From JAICMB01 sp963795935 (lineage in GTDB: Bacteria; Acidobacteriota; Terriglobia; Bryobacterales; Bryobacteraceae), in the NCBI GenBank assembly GCA_963795935.1, contig CAWCJO010000020.1, positions 1 through 64,000 on the forward strand: DNA of 64,000 nt. The letters are read 5' to 3'. This document shows positions 1 through 9,578 of this stretch, piece by piece (position 1 is the first letter of the stretch; every line of letters begins with the position of its first letter). The translations under genes and the position numbers were made by a program. Under the pieces are notes generated by a model. That model was given only the letters and a program-made list of their open reading frames with translations. It was not told the DNA's origin and did not search any database.

Positions 1-695
1 GTGGACGCGGCAAGCGAGAAAGTGGGACCGGTCGCTCCGGGTAAGATTGTCGTCATCTACGGAGCAGGCCTCGGACCGTCCAAACTTGTCCAATTTCAAA
101 CGGATCCGTCCGGCCTAATTGGCGCGCAATTGGCCGGGACAACCGTTTCTTTCGACGGCATCCCCGCGCCGATCATTTATACGTCGTCGACGCAAGTCGC
201 GGCTATCGTGCCATACGAGGTTTCGGGCGGCGCAACACAGGTGGTGGCCGCGTACAAGGTCAAGCCACCGCTGCGTTCACCGTTCCCGTCGCGCCCGCGG
301 CCCGGCGATTTTCACCGCGAATGAAAGCGGCTCGGGCCAAGCCGCGGCCATCAATGGGGATGGAACCGTCAATACGGCGGTGAATCCCGTAAAAATCGGA
401 GGCTATATTTCGCTGTATGCGACCGGCGAAGGACAAACGGTTCCCGCTGGGGTGGATGGCAAACTCGCAACCATCAACCTGCCGCATCCACTTCTACCCG
501 TCACCGTCACAATTGGCGGCCAGTCCGCGACCGTCACATACTACGGCGCCGCGCCCGGTGAAGTCGCCGGACTGATGCAAGTCAATGCGCAAATCCCGAC
601 CGGCGTACAGCCGGGCGGCTATGTGCCGGTCCTGCTGCAGGCCGGAAGCGCCTTGAGTCAAACTCGGCGTGACGATCTCCGTGGCGGATCACTGA
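1..695 (+). pseudogene. TIGR03437-domain protein, C-terminal part, two frameshifts, cut by window edge
   Basis: The reading passes through all three forward frames: frame 1 to about 255-300 (APGKIVVIYGAGLGP, then TTVSFDGIPAPIIYTSSTQV), frame 2 to about 655 (GGYISLYATGEGQTVPAG, VTIGGQSATVTYYGAAPG), and frame 3 to a TGA at 693-695, ending in VTISVADH. The order of motifs (function unknown, but fixed in the family) is that of the TIGR03437 domain, which in Acidobacteria usually sits at the C-terminus of long secreted proteins. The N-terminal part lies outside the window, so the GTG at base 1 need not be the real start. Apart from the two shifts there is no internal stop, so sequencing indels are as likely as real decay. 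Confidence 0.75.
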
Positions 696-1056
696 CGCGG
701 CCGAGCAACTTCTGGACTCGAACGGCTCCTGTATTAGGCGGCGCATCGACCTTGACTGAAGACCCTTTTACACGGCGGGCAATTGCTCGATTTTGACATT
801 GGAACCTTTCCATCGGCCTGAAATACGGTCCGGCGGCTGCGCGCTTGCGCACAGCGAACGCCCGCGCTGGCAGGAGATCAGCGTCTCATTTTGCGCGATC
901 CAGCACAGTGGGTGTGTCTCGAAACGTTGCCTACGACCGAGCTGAAACTCCGCCAGACGTTCCACCTGACTGCGTATACCGCTTCTCCGCGTCGAAGTAG
1001 GGTTGCTGCCTCGACTCCGGGTATGGCTGCCGTCCATGTGATACTCTTTTGACGAT
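696..1056. other. intergenic stretch, no gene seen
   Basis: Only short, low-complexity frames are open here and none has a recognisable domain, leader or ribosome binding site. No clear terminator hairpin with a T-run was found after the preceding gene. Confidence 0.4.
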
Positions 1057-2365
1057 GTGAAGAACTTAATTGCAGGCGTCGCGGGGACGCTATACGTCCT
1101 TATCCTCGTCCCGGCTTCCCTGCCCGGTCAATCCAATCCGCCGCCGTCCGAATATCAAATCTACGCGGGCAGCACGCACGCGCATACCTCCTTTACCTGG
1201 TCCCACGGCGCTCAGTTCGCCAAGAACGGCTGCGCGGGAATTCAGGTTTACGCGCCGATGCCTTCGCCGCCCATTCACTTATGCCTGGACGGACGGCTAT
1301 GTTAAGAGCAAGAGCGGGTGCTCCGGTATTTATGTCATCAACTCGTATCAATATCCCAGCCCCAGCGTAACTTTGAAACCGGATTGGGAGAACTATCAAG
1401 GGCCTCCATCGGAACATTACAGACTCGCCAAGTCCAGCGGGTACGATTTCTATGTGGTATCCGATCACTCGCAAGAAGCGGGATTTCAACCAACCAGTCC
1501 CGAAAATCCCGAATGGATGGCCAGCAAGCGGCAGGCCGCGGCGGCCTCGGACGCCGATTTCGCGGCCTTGCCGGGCTTTGAGTACTCCGAGAACGATGGT
1601 CCGGGCGGCGTTGGCCATCTTAATGCAATCAATACCTCCGGAATGTTGAATGCCTTAGCTCCGGGAATCGACCTGCCCTATTTTTATAAGTGGCTCGAAA
1701 CTGCTGAGCCAAACGGCGATGGTCCGGTGGTCGCGACGTTCAATCATCCCGGTCCCAAACAATATAATAACTGGGACTATCGCGACGATCGGATCACGGA
1801 CATCATCACGATGCTGGAGGTTATCAATTCCAACAATAAGATCCATTATCCGGCGTTTATAAACGCGCTCGATCGTGGATGGAAGGTGTCGCCGGTATGC
1901 GGCAACGATAATCATGGGACCGAAGCGATCGCCCGCAACACGTCCCGGACCTTCGTTTTGGCAAAAAACAAGACAAAGGCGGCGATTCTGGACGCCATGA
2001 AGAATCGTCGTACTTATGCGTCTCTCGATAAGGACATTCAGTGCCGGTACACGGTCAACGGCGCGATCATGGGCTCCACGCTAAATCGTCCCGCCGTCCT
2101 CAATTTTGATATTCACATTAGCGACCCGGATACCGGCAATCCCGGGCATAAGATTACGAAGATCGATATTGTGAAGGACGGAGGCGCGGTAGTCGAGAGT
2201 TACGCTCCCACTCCCGATTACTCGCTTCACTGGACCCGCGCGATCAACGACTCCACGAGTAAGTTCTTTTTCGTAAGAGTATGGACGGCGGGAGGCGGCG
2301 ACGCCCCCGGAGCGGACCCGAAAAATCCGGTGGCATGGCTCGCCCCGGTGTGGACCGGAAGATAA
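1057..2365 (+). CDS. exported PHP-type metallohydrolase (CehA/McbA or DUF3604-like), one frameshift
   Basis: Probable metal-dependent phosphoesterase or hydrolase of the PHP superfamily; the substrate cannot be told. A GTG start at 1057 gives a hydrophobic leader (GVAGTLYVLILVPASLPGQ) and the first metal-site motif STHAHTSF. At about 1265-1290 the coding shifts from frame 1 to frame 2. It then runs unbroken to 2365 with the remaining motifs in order: VVSDHSQEAG, LPGFEYSEN, ATFNHPGP and VCGNDNHGTEA, supplying the His/Asp/Glu ligands expected of the fold. The last ~100 residues form a beta-rich tail. Complete length is about 435 residues, shorter than typical DUF3604 proteins. The single shift with otherwise perfect coding suggests an indel error. 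It lies tail to tail with the receptor gene downstream, 12 bases apart. Confidence 0.75.
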
Positions 2366-2377
2366 GCCGGGGCGCAA

Positions 2378-5300
2378 TTACATGATGAACTTGAGTCCAA
2401 ACTGGATCAGTCGAGGGTCGCCCGCGGTAGTGATCTGACCCACCCCGAGGCCGTTCAGCGTCGACGCCGGCTGTCCGAAGGCCGGAGTATTCGTGAAGTT
2501 GAAACTTTCGGCGCGGAACTGCAGCCGCTTGGTTTCCGTGATTGAGAAGCTCTTCGAAAGGGAAAGGTCGATATTGCGGAGTCCGGGACCGAACAGAATA
2601 TTGCGCCCCGCGTTGCCGTACGTATATTGCGGTTGAACAACGAAGGCGGAAGTATCGAACCAATGGGCGATCGTCCTTTGATCGCTGGGAAGGTTGCCAT
2701 CACCAATGCGATTGGGGCGGTCCGCGCCGCCGGCATTTGTGATTCCGCCCGACGTGATCACGGTGAACGGAATGCCCGATCGTACGCTGACCAGCGATGC
2801 CAATTGCCATCCGCCGAGGAATGCGTTGACAATGCCCCCGCGATTCAGCCACGCCTTGCCTCGCCCGATCGGCAGTTCATAGGCGGCGCTGAAAGCCCAT
2901 TGCCGCTGGACATCCAGGTATGAGTTGCCGCGGTTCAGCTCAACATTCCAGGGGACGACCGGGTTTTCGCCGCCGGTGCCATTGCCGATTTCAGGAACGT
3001 CATCGATGGCATGCGACCAGGTGAACGCGGATAGAAAGCTCAGACCGCTGCTGAAGCGTTTTTCTAACTTCCAAAGCAGGGCGTTATAGGATGAATTCCC
3101 CATTGGCATCTGCCTCGTAACCGATGTGTAGTAGGGAAAATTCCGCCGGGAGGCGACGGTCGAGGCCGCGGGACCGTAGGGCAGATCGTAATCCAGCGCG
3201 ACGATCAAATGGTGCGCGCCGTTTCCGGTATAACCGATCGTCGTAAGCATATCGTACGGCAGCTCGCGCTGAAGATCGAAAAACCACTGCTCCGAGTATT
3301 GGTCGGGCATTTTCGGATCGGTGGCGTTGATGCCGACCGAGGCCGGCCCGGGAACTGAAGTTGCCGGTAACTGAACGGGCGGAAACCCATCCTGCAGAAT
3401 CAACAAAGGGTGAATACGATCCACGGTGGCGAAGCTGTATTCGACGAAATCCGGGGATTGGTTGACCCAGCGCGCGGCCTGCTGACTTAGCGAGTCATCC
3501 TGGGCGTAAATGATTCCAAAGCCGGAGCGCAGCACGGTTTTGTTGGTAAGCCGGTAAGCCAGACCGAGACGCGGTCCGAAATCGCGGTAGTTCTGATCGC
3601 AACCACAATCGCTCCCATTTTGGGGACGGATCTCAGCAAGCCGCCCGTTGGGTCCGGTCTGAGTATAATCGAGCAGAAAGTTGGAGACGCCTCCGTCGGG
3701 GAAGGTGGGAGCGAAGAAGATGTCATACCGAAGGCCAAGGTTCAGAGTAAGACGCGGCGATATTTTCCAATCGTCTTGGATGAAGGCGTACATCGAGTTC
3801 GCCATCAGGTTTTCGCCGTTCTCATTCCCGAGATTGCCGGCGGCGGCCCAGCCCAACATAAATTCGGCGAGTCCATCGCCCGTGTTAGCCCGGTTCTGCG
3901 GATCGGCCGTGAATTCGCGGTTAAAAGTCATCAGCCCGCGGGCGTATCGCGCGGAATTGCGGAACACGTTCGTGTGCGAGAATCCCCCGCCAATCTTGAT
4001 GCCGTGATCGCCCATGGATCTGAACAGGACATCATTGAACTGCGTGACGTAGAGGTTATTCGTGTTGGGCCAGAAGGCGCGCGAACCAAGCTCGGCATAT
4101 CCGCTGGGATTGAAAAGAGTGAGGCCGTGATTGTTGGATGAGGGGAAGTTCGTCTTCGGAATGCCGGTGATGCCGAATTCGTCGAATAGGGGCTTGTCGT
4201 AGGGGATGTCGAAAGCGGTTGGCATCCGTGACTGGCCTATGCGCAGTTCGTTAGTCATCGCCGGACCCATCGTCCTCACATAACTGCCCACGACGGAATT
4301 GCTGTGAATCGTGGTCGTGGTGGCCAAGCCCCCGTCCGCGGGCAAAGGCAGGGGACCGTTCTGATACTCGTCTTTGTCGCGCCTGCTATAGCGCACGGAC
4401 AGGCGGTTGTTGTCGTTGAAGTTCTCGTCGCCTTTGAGATCGTAGTCGTTCCAGTCGTTGCGATCCGCGGCGGAGAAATAATAGTTATTCACGTTCGCGG
4501 AGTTTGTCGGCGCCGGATACAGCGCCAGCAGCGCGGGAAACAAGGGATCCCATCGGGACTTGGGGATAATGTCGCCGGGAAACATCTGGCGCGTCATCGC
4601 GGCGCCCGTGCCTACCGTGGTCAGCGGATCGAAAATATTGCGGATCTGCGAAAAATCACCCGTACGTTCCGCGGCGGTGGGCACGGTAGAAATTGAACTG
4701 GTACCAGTGCGGATGCGCGTGCCATCAAAACTGCCGAACAGGAAGAGCTTATTCTTGCGAATCGGCCCACCCAGGACGCCGCCGAACTGGTTCTGGCGGT
4801 ACTCGGGTTTGCCCGCTCCGCTCTGGTTTGCGAAGAAATTGGTCCCGTCGAGTTTATCGTTGCGGAGAAACTCGTATGCCGTGCCGTGTAACTGATTCGT
4901 GCCGGACTTAATAGTCACCAACACGGTGCCTCCCATGCGGCCGCCGTATTCGGCGGATAGGTTATCGGTGATGACCTTGAATTCTCCGATGGCGTCGATG
5001 GAGGGTTTTACGGCTTGCGCTTCATAACCGACGGGGCCGCCGGAATAGAGAGTGTTGTTGTCGAGGCCATCTACCTGCACGTTCATTTGATAAGCATGGG
5101 CCCCCGCGGCGCCGAAGCCGCCTTCCGGCTGCGTGCGGCCGCCCACGTCCGGAGCCGTGCCGGCGGTGAGCGTGGCAAGACTAAGGTAGTTGCGCCCATT
5201 CAACGGCATCTCAACGATGCTCTTGTTCGAGATTACCTGGCCGACCGTTGACGTATCGGAGTCGAGCAAAGCGGCGGAGGCGCTGACCTCGACGGTTTCA

Positions 5301-5623
5301 GTGAGGGCTCCCGGTTTCAGCGCGAAATCGAGGCGGGCTACCTGATCGACATCCAGGTTCAGCTCCGGCAGAGACTGAGTGGTAAAGCCGGAGCTGGCGG
5401 CTTGCATCTTATAGCGGCCGACCGGAAGCTGCGTGAACGTGTAATTGCCGGTTTCGTTCGTGCGCGCATCGCGGCGCAGTCCCGTTTCAAGATTCGTGAT
5501 CGAAACGGTAGCGCCGGAGATAACGGCTTGGCTGGAATCGGTGACAACGCCGTTGACGGTCGCGGTTTGTGCGAAGGCGGCAATCCCCGTAGTCGCGAGA
5601 ATGATCGTGTAGAGCGTCTTCAC
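2378..5623 (-). CDS. Oar-like TonB-dependent receptor with N-terminal carboxypeptidase-regulatory domain
   Basis: Outer-membrane beta-barrel receptor of 1081 residues, presumed to take up large or scarce substrates using TonB energy. Residues 1-19 are a Sec signal peptide ending AAFAQ. Residues ~22-110 are a carboxypeptidase-regulatory-like beta-sandwich (GVVTDSSQAVISGATV, GNYTFTQLPVGRYKM). The plug follows (EMPLNGRNYLSLATL) and then the barrel, with KSGTNQLHGTAYEFLRNDKL typical of Oar-like receptors. The protein ends in LIQFGLKFIM, a normal barrel-closing strand. The start is GTG at 5623, preceded by GGAGG about nine bases upstream. It is divergent from the cytochrome/PQQ dehydrogenase pair, so the two may be co-regulated. 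The ligand is unknown. Confidence 0.9.
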   Translation of the reverse strand: MKTLYTIILATTGIAAFAQTATVNGVVTDSSQAVISGATVSITNLETGLRRDARTNETGNYTFTQLPVGRYKMQAASSGFTTQSLPELNLDVDQVARLDFALKPGALTETVEVSASAALLDSDTSTVGQVISNKSIVEMPLNGRNYLSLATLTAGTAPDVGGRTQPEGGFGAAGAHAYQMNVQVDGLDNNTLYSGGPVGYEAQAVKPSIDAIGEFKVITDNLSAEYGGRMGGTVLVTIKSGTNQLHGTAYEFLRNDKLDGTNFFANQSGAGKPEYRQNQFGGVLGGPIRKNKLFLFGSFDGTRIRTGTSSISTVPTAAERTGDFSQIRNIFDPLTTVGTGAAMTRQMFPGDIIPKSRWDPLFPALLALYPAPTNSANVNNYYFSAADRNDWNDYDLKGDENFNDNNRLSVRYSRRDKDEYQNGPLPLPADGGLATTTTIHSNSVVGSYVRTMGPAMTNELRIGQSRMPTAFDIPYDKPLFDEFGITGIPKTNFPSSNNHGLTLFNPSGYAELGSRAFWPNTNNLYVTQFNDVLFRSMGDHGIKIGGGFSHTNVFRNSARYARGLMTFNREFTADPQNRANTGDGLAEFMLGWAAAGNLGNENGENLMANSMYAFIQDDWKISPRLTLNLGLRYDIFFAPTFPDGGVSNFLLDYTQTGPNGRLAEIRPQNGSDCGCDQNYRDFGPRLGLAYRLTNKTVLRSGFGIIYAQDDSLSQQAARWVNQSPDFVEYSFATVDRIHPLLILQDGFPPVQLPATSVPGPASVGINATDPKMPDQYSEQWFFDLQRELPYDMLTTIGYTGNGAHHLIVALDYDLPYGPAASTVASRRNFPYYTSVTRQMPMGNSSYNALLWKLEKRFSSGLSFLSAFTWSHAIDDVPEIGNGTGGENPVVPWNVELNRGNSYLDVQRQWAFSAAYELPIGRGKAWLNRGGIVNAFLGGWQLASLVSVRSGIPFTVITSGGITNAGGADRPNRIGDGNLPSDQRTIAHWFDTSAFVVQPQYTYGNAGRNILFGPGLRNIDLSLSKSFSITETKRLQFRAESFNFTNTPAFGQPASTLNGLGVGQITTAGDPRLIQFGLKFIM

Positions 5624-5837
5624 GGACGATACCTCCGGTCAGGATTTTTGGACGTTCCATCATGACACCAACAGCGGCTACTGTCAATGCAGCCGCTTGC
5701 CGGCCGTGAGGGCGCCCGAATCGACGGTACAATAAGATTTCGAGCGTTCCACTGACGTCTATAAAGCTTGACCGTAGACTGTTTACATCGCGGGTCGTCT
5801 TTATGTTTGACATCGGAACGTTTATGCTGAGGTGAAA
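5624..5837. promoter_or_regulatory. divergent intergenic region with near direct repeats
   Basis: This region separates the receptor (minus) from the cytochrome gene (plus). Two similar blocks occur about 24 bases apart: GTTTACATCG at 5781 and GTTTGACATCGG at 5805; TTTATG also occurs twice (5800 and 5821). The second block contains TTGACA at 5807-5812, but no well-spaced -10 box follows it, so these may be regulator sites rather than a core promoter. Confidence 0.3.
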
Positions 5838-6746
5838 ATGCGGGTAAGGATTGGTTGGGTCATGGCGGCTGTGTTGCTGATGATCGTTGCCGCGGCCGTA
5901 CGTGTTCGCGCACAGGCGCCTGCGCCGCCGGGAGATCGGACTCCGGCGCCCGGCGCGCCACAAGCGCGCACGCGCCACGGACAATTGGTTCCGGGACAAC
6001 AGCGGCCTCCGGGCGATCCGGCGCAGATCGCGCGCGGGAAAACCTTGTACGGCGTGAACTGCACGGCATGCCACGGCTCCGATCTGCGAGGCGGCGACCT
6101 GGGCGGACCGAACCTGCTTCGATCGCAAGTTGCGCTCAGCGATCGCGATGGCGAATTGATCGTCCCGATCATCCAGGGCGCCCGCAAGGATGCAGGCATG
6201 CCCGCCATCCCGATGAGTCCGGAGGACGCGCACGCGGTGGCCGCCTACGTCCGCAGCGTGGTGGGGATGATCGGAGTACAGGGCCGGCCGCCATCCATCG
6301 GCGAAGCCCCGCCCAGCATTCTCGTCGGCAATGCCGGCGAGGGCCGCGCTTTTTTTGAATCCAAGTGCAGCGGCTGCCACTCGGCTTCGGGCGATCTTCA
6401 AGGAATCGCAACAAGGATCCCGGACCCGAAGGTGCTGCAGAACACATGGGTGGAGGGCGGCAACCGCGCGGGGCGCGGAGCGGCGAGCTCGGGTAACAGC
6501 GCTCACCCCGTTACGGCCACCGTGACGTTCCCATCGGGCGAGAGCGTGGACGGCAAGCTGCTTCAAATCGACGACTTCTTCGTCTCGCTCGAACTGCCTG
6601 ACGGAACGGTCCGCACCATCCGCCGCAACGGCGATGTGCCAAAGGTCGACGTTCACGATCCGCTGAAGGCGCACAAAGATCTGCTGGCGGAATATACGGA
6701 TCAAGACATACACGATGTAACTGCGTATCTGGAAACATTGAAATGA
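5838..6746 (+). CDS. exported diheme cytochrome c
   Basis: Periplasmic c-type cytochrome of 302 residues, probably the electron acceptor of the coupled PQQ dehydrogenase. It has a signal peptide (MAAVLLMIVAAAVRVRAQ) and two heme sites, CTACH near residue 75 and CSGCH near 177. Each lies in a cytochrome c domain with a likely Met ligand region (AGMPAIPMSPEDAHAVAAYV in the first). The last ~80 residues (VTFPSGESVDGKLL, FFVSLELPDGTVRTI) are a small beta domain often attached to cytochromes of quinoprotein operons. ATG at 5838 is preferred over GTG at 5832 because GAGG (5829-5832) lies at proper spacing for it. Its stop overlaps the next start (ATGA), so the pair is translationally coupled. Confidence 0.88.
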   Translation: MRVRIGWVMAAVLLMIVAAAVRVRAQAPAPPGDRTPAPGAPQARTRHGQLVPGQQRPPGDPAQIARGKTLYGVNCTACHGSDLRGGDLGGPNLLRSQVALSDRDGELIVPIIQGARKDAGMPAIPMSPEDAHAVAAYVRSVVGMIGVQGRPPSIGEAPPSILVGNAGEGRAFFESKCSGCHSASGDLQGIATRIPDPKVLQNTWVEGGNRAGRGAASSGNSAHPVTATVTFPSGESVDGKLLQIDDFFVSLELPDGTVRTIRRNGDVPKVDVHDPLKAHKDLLAEYTDQDIHDVTAYLETLK

Positions 6747-8425
6747 AGCTCCAAACATTACTACTGGCCGCGCCATTACTACTGGCGCCGATAATCCTGG
6801 GCGCGGAAATTAACAGCGGCGGCGTGCTTCCGGACGATCTCCTTAAGCCTCTGAAGGACTCCTGGCCGACTTATAACGGCGACTATTCGGGCAAGCGCTA
6901 TAGCGCGCTGACTCAGATCAATCGCTCGAACGTGATGCAAATCACTCTGGCTTGGAGTACGCGCGTAACTGCCGGGCCCGGTAATCCGGGCGGAGGGGGA
7001 CGAGGCTTCCGCCATGCCGCGCCGGTCATTATCGGCGGCGAAGGTCCGGGTGACATCACCATTGGCGGCGGGACGATTAAGGCATCGGCGCTCGAAGTTG
7101 ACGGAATCCTGTATTTCACCATGCCGGACAATGCCTGGGCCATGGACGCGCGAGATGGGCGTGAACTATGGCATTACTTCTGGAAGACCAAAGGCGCGAC
7201 GCATATCGGCAATCGCGGCATGGGTATGTGGCATAACTACCTATACATGGAGACGCCCGACGATTACCTGGTATCGCTCGATGCGAAAACAGGGCAGGAG
7301 CGCTGGCACAAACAGATTGCCGATTTGGCGGAAGGCTATTTCTCGACGCCCGCGCCCATCGTGATCGGCAATCACGTCTTGGTCGGAACGGGCAACGATC
7401 TGGACGCGCCGGGATTCGTGCAATCGCGCGATCCGGAAACGGGAGACCTGCAGTGGACGCTCTACACGGTCCCGATGAAGAAAGGCGACCCGGGCTTAGA
7501 TACCTGGGCGAGTCTCGATGCCGCGCGGCATGGCGGCGGGCAGGCGTGGGTGCCGGGCGCTTACGATCCGGAGACCAATCTTTATATATTCAGCACCGGA
7601 AATCCCACGCCGGCGTTCACAACCGGCACCCGCGGCGAAGGAGACAACCTGTTCACCTGCGCGATCATTGCGGTAAATGTCGACACCGGGAAAATGGCCT
7701 GGTATTTCTCGACGTCGCCGCACGACATGCACGATTACGATTCCGCGCAGACGCCGGTGCTTGTCGATGCGATGTTCAATGGAAAGATGCGCAAGCTGCT
7801 ATTGACGGCGGCGCGCAATGGCTATTACTTTACTTTGGACCGGGTCACCGGGGAACGTCTGGTTACGAGCAAGTACGGGTTGTACACAAACTGGGCGAAA
7901 GGCCTGAACAAATCCGGCGGACCCTGGCACGATACGGGCAAGGATGCCACCGTCGGCGGATCGCTTGTGTCGCCCACTTCGGACGGCACGACGAATTGGG
8001 AGCCGGCCACATTCTCTCCGGATACCGGGTTGCTCTATGTCGCCGAAGACAACAGCTACTCGCTGTTTTATCTCATCGATGTAGACCCGCGCGGGTCGAT
8101 GGGTCTCGGCGGGAAAGAGGAAGACCGCGTCGGTTCGGGCGGAAGCTTCCTGACCGCAATCGATTACAAGACGGGCAAGGTAGCCTGGAGGCGGCCTTAT
8201 TACGGCAAGGGCGGTGGCGGAGGATTATTGACGACAGCGGGAAAGCTGCTGTTTGGAGGCGATGGCGCCGGCAATCTGGTGGCGTACGATGTCGAAACGG
8301 CGAAGCCGCTATGGCACACGCACATCGGCAACGTTACCAATGCGCCGCAAACCTACATGCTTGACGGGCACCAATATTTGATCGCGGCTACAGGCGATAC
8401 GATGTGGTCGTTTTTTCTCTACTGA
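6743..8425 (+). CDS. PQQ-dependent (quinoprotein) alcohol dehydrogenase-type protein
   Basis: Periplasmic eight-bladed propeller dehydrogenase of 560 residues that would oxidise an alcohol or sugar and pass electrons to the upstream cytochrome. Signal peptide at residues 1-20 (LLLAAPLLLAPIILGA). Typical opening WPTYNGDYSGKRYSALTQIN. Repeated blade motifs include YLVSLDAKTGQERWH, AVNVDTGKMAWYF, AIDYKTGKVAWRRPY and AYDVETAKPLWH. The segment STSPHDMHDYDSAQTPVL carries the Asp that acts as catalytic base in this family. Only one Cys is apparent (LFTCAII), so the adjacent-cysteine disulfide ring of methanol and ethanol dehydrogenases is absent. There is no C-terminal heme domain; the heme protein is the separate upstream gene. 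The exact substrate is unknown. Confidence 0.88.
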   Translation: MKLQTLLLAAPLLLAPIILGAEINSGGVLPDDLLKPLKDSWPTYNGDYSGKRYSALTQINRSNVMQITLAWSTRVTAGPGNPGGGGRGFRHAAPVIIGGEGPGDITIGGGTIKASALEVDGILYFTMPDNAWAMDARDGRELWHYFWKTKGATHIGNRGMGMWHNYLYMETPDDYLVSLDAKTGQERWHKQIADLAEGYFSTPAPIVIGNHVLVGTGNDLDAPGFVQSRDPETGDLQWTLYTVPMKKGDPGLDTWASLDAARHGGGQAWVPGAYDPETNLYIFSTGNPTPAFTTGTRGEGDNLFTCAIIAVNVDTGKMAWYFSTSPHDMHDYDSAQTPVLVDAMFNGKMRKLLLTAARNGYYFTLDRVTGERLVTSKYGLYTNWAKGLNKSGGPWHDTGKDATVGGSLVSPTSDGTTNWEPATFSPDTGLLYVAEDNSYSLFYLIDVDPRGSMGLGGKEEDRVGSGGSFLTAIDYKTGKVAWRRPYYGKGGGGGLLTTAGKLLFGGDGAGNLVAYDVETAKPLWHTHIGNVTNAPQTYMLDGHQYLIAATGDTMWSFFLY

Positions 8426-8434
8426 GCGCCGGCT

Positions 8435-9382
8435 TCACGACATATACTTAAGGGCTTCATCGATCAGTCTTCCGACTTCGATGTAGACATCCCCTTCGCC
8501 TTCCCACTCCACGGAAAAGTATCCCTTGTAACCGCTCGCCTTAGCGATTCCGAGAGTCTTGCGAACATCGACCCGAAACACTTTGCCGTGCCCCACTTCC
8601 TCGTCCTTGAGATGAGACATATTGTAAGCGCGCCCGAATAACGCCGTGACGGCATCGTAATTGAATTGCTCGTTCCCGCCCAGCATGGAATTGCAAAAAT
8701 CCGGCAGGGCGCGAAGCCAGGGACTTTTCACGCGGTCGATCACCTTTACGATGAAGAAGGCGTCTTCCGTAACGGGGTCGTCGTTTTCCAGGTTGACGAT
8801 GACGTTTTTCGATGCGCCGTACTCGGCCACCTTGGCCAGGGTTGCCGCCGAAATATCAACATCGGGGGTGGCATTGGGCGCGCGCTGGATGTGGACGCGC
8901 ACGCTCGGACAATCGATAGCTACCGCGGCATCGATCCACTTCTTAGCGTTCTCGACCGCAATAGCCCGTCCCCCGGAATCGGGATCGTAGACACTTGCCC
9001 CTATGCTCGTCGGAATGTTCACAACCCGCGAACCGGCGGACTTCAGAGCCGACCGCAGTTCCTCCAAATAGGCCGGCTCGGTGGAACGAAAGTGCTGGCC
9101 CAGCAGTTCGACGTTGCGGATGCGATAGCGCTTCTCGACCATAGCGGGGAAGTCCTTCAGATCGATTAAGGTCCCTCGCGGATAGCGCGTGCGATTCCGG
9201 GGCGTGTCGATGACGGTACGAAAAGAGTAAGATGCCACCGCGAGACGATCACGCGGCTCCGTCGGGAAACGGATCGAGGGGGCGGCCGGAAGCGGGCCTT
9301 GGCCGGCCAGAATCGCAGTGGACAGGCCAAAACATGTTCGCGGTACGAAAGCGATTAGAAAATGTCGTCGTGTTGTTTGCAT
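8435..9382 (-). CDS. exported sugar phosphate isomerase/epimerase-like TIM-barrel protein
   Basis: Xylose-isomerase-like TIM barrel, 315 residues. N-terminus TTRRHFLIAFVPRTCFG resembles a twin-arginine leader, so it probably acts in the periplasm. Candidate metal ligands appear in the usual order: Glu in IVNLENDD, Asp in ALPDFCNS, His in MSHLKDEEVG and Glu in FSVEWEGEGD. These suggest a divalent-metal-dependent isomerase or epimerase of a sugar or polyol. The ATG at 9382 follows an AGGCG-like site. It converges on the PQQ dehydrogenase, 9 bases apart, and the two may handle related sugar substrates. Substrate unknown. Confidence 0.82.
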   Translation of the reverse strand: MQTTRRHFLIAFVPRTCFGLSTAILAGQGPLPAAPSIRFPTEPRDRLAVASYSFRTVIDTPRNRTRYPRGTLIDLKDFPAMVEKRYRIRNVELLGQHFRSTEPAYLEELRSALKSAGSRVVNIPTSIGASVYDPDSGGRAIAVENAKKWIDAAVAIDCPSVRVHIQRAPNATPDVDISAATLAKVAEYGASKNVIVNLENDDPVTEDAFFIVKVIDRVKSPWLRALPDFCNSMLGGNEQFNYDAVTALFGRAYNMSHLKDEEVGHGKVFRVDVRKTLGIAKASGYKGYFSVEWEGEGDVYIEVGRLIDEALKYMS

Positions 9383-9578
9383 ATCGCCTAAAATTGGAGC
9401 CGCGGCGACATCGCCATGATACGCGCGCCGCCGGCGCTGATGTCATCTTATCGGGGTGGACGCGCCGGCATCAAATGCGGAGCGCTAAAATAGGGTATCG
9501 CCGGACGCGATCCAAATGAAAATTGAGTGGCTGAGCGTCGATCCCGCTTGGCGTGTGATGGCGGCTTAAGGAGTAGAT

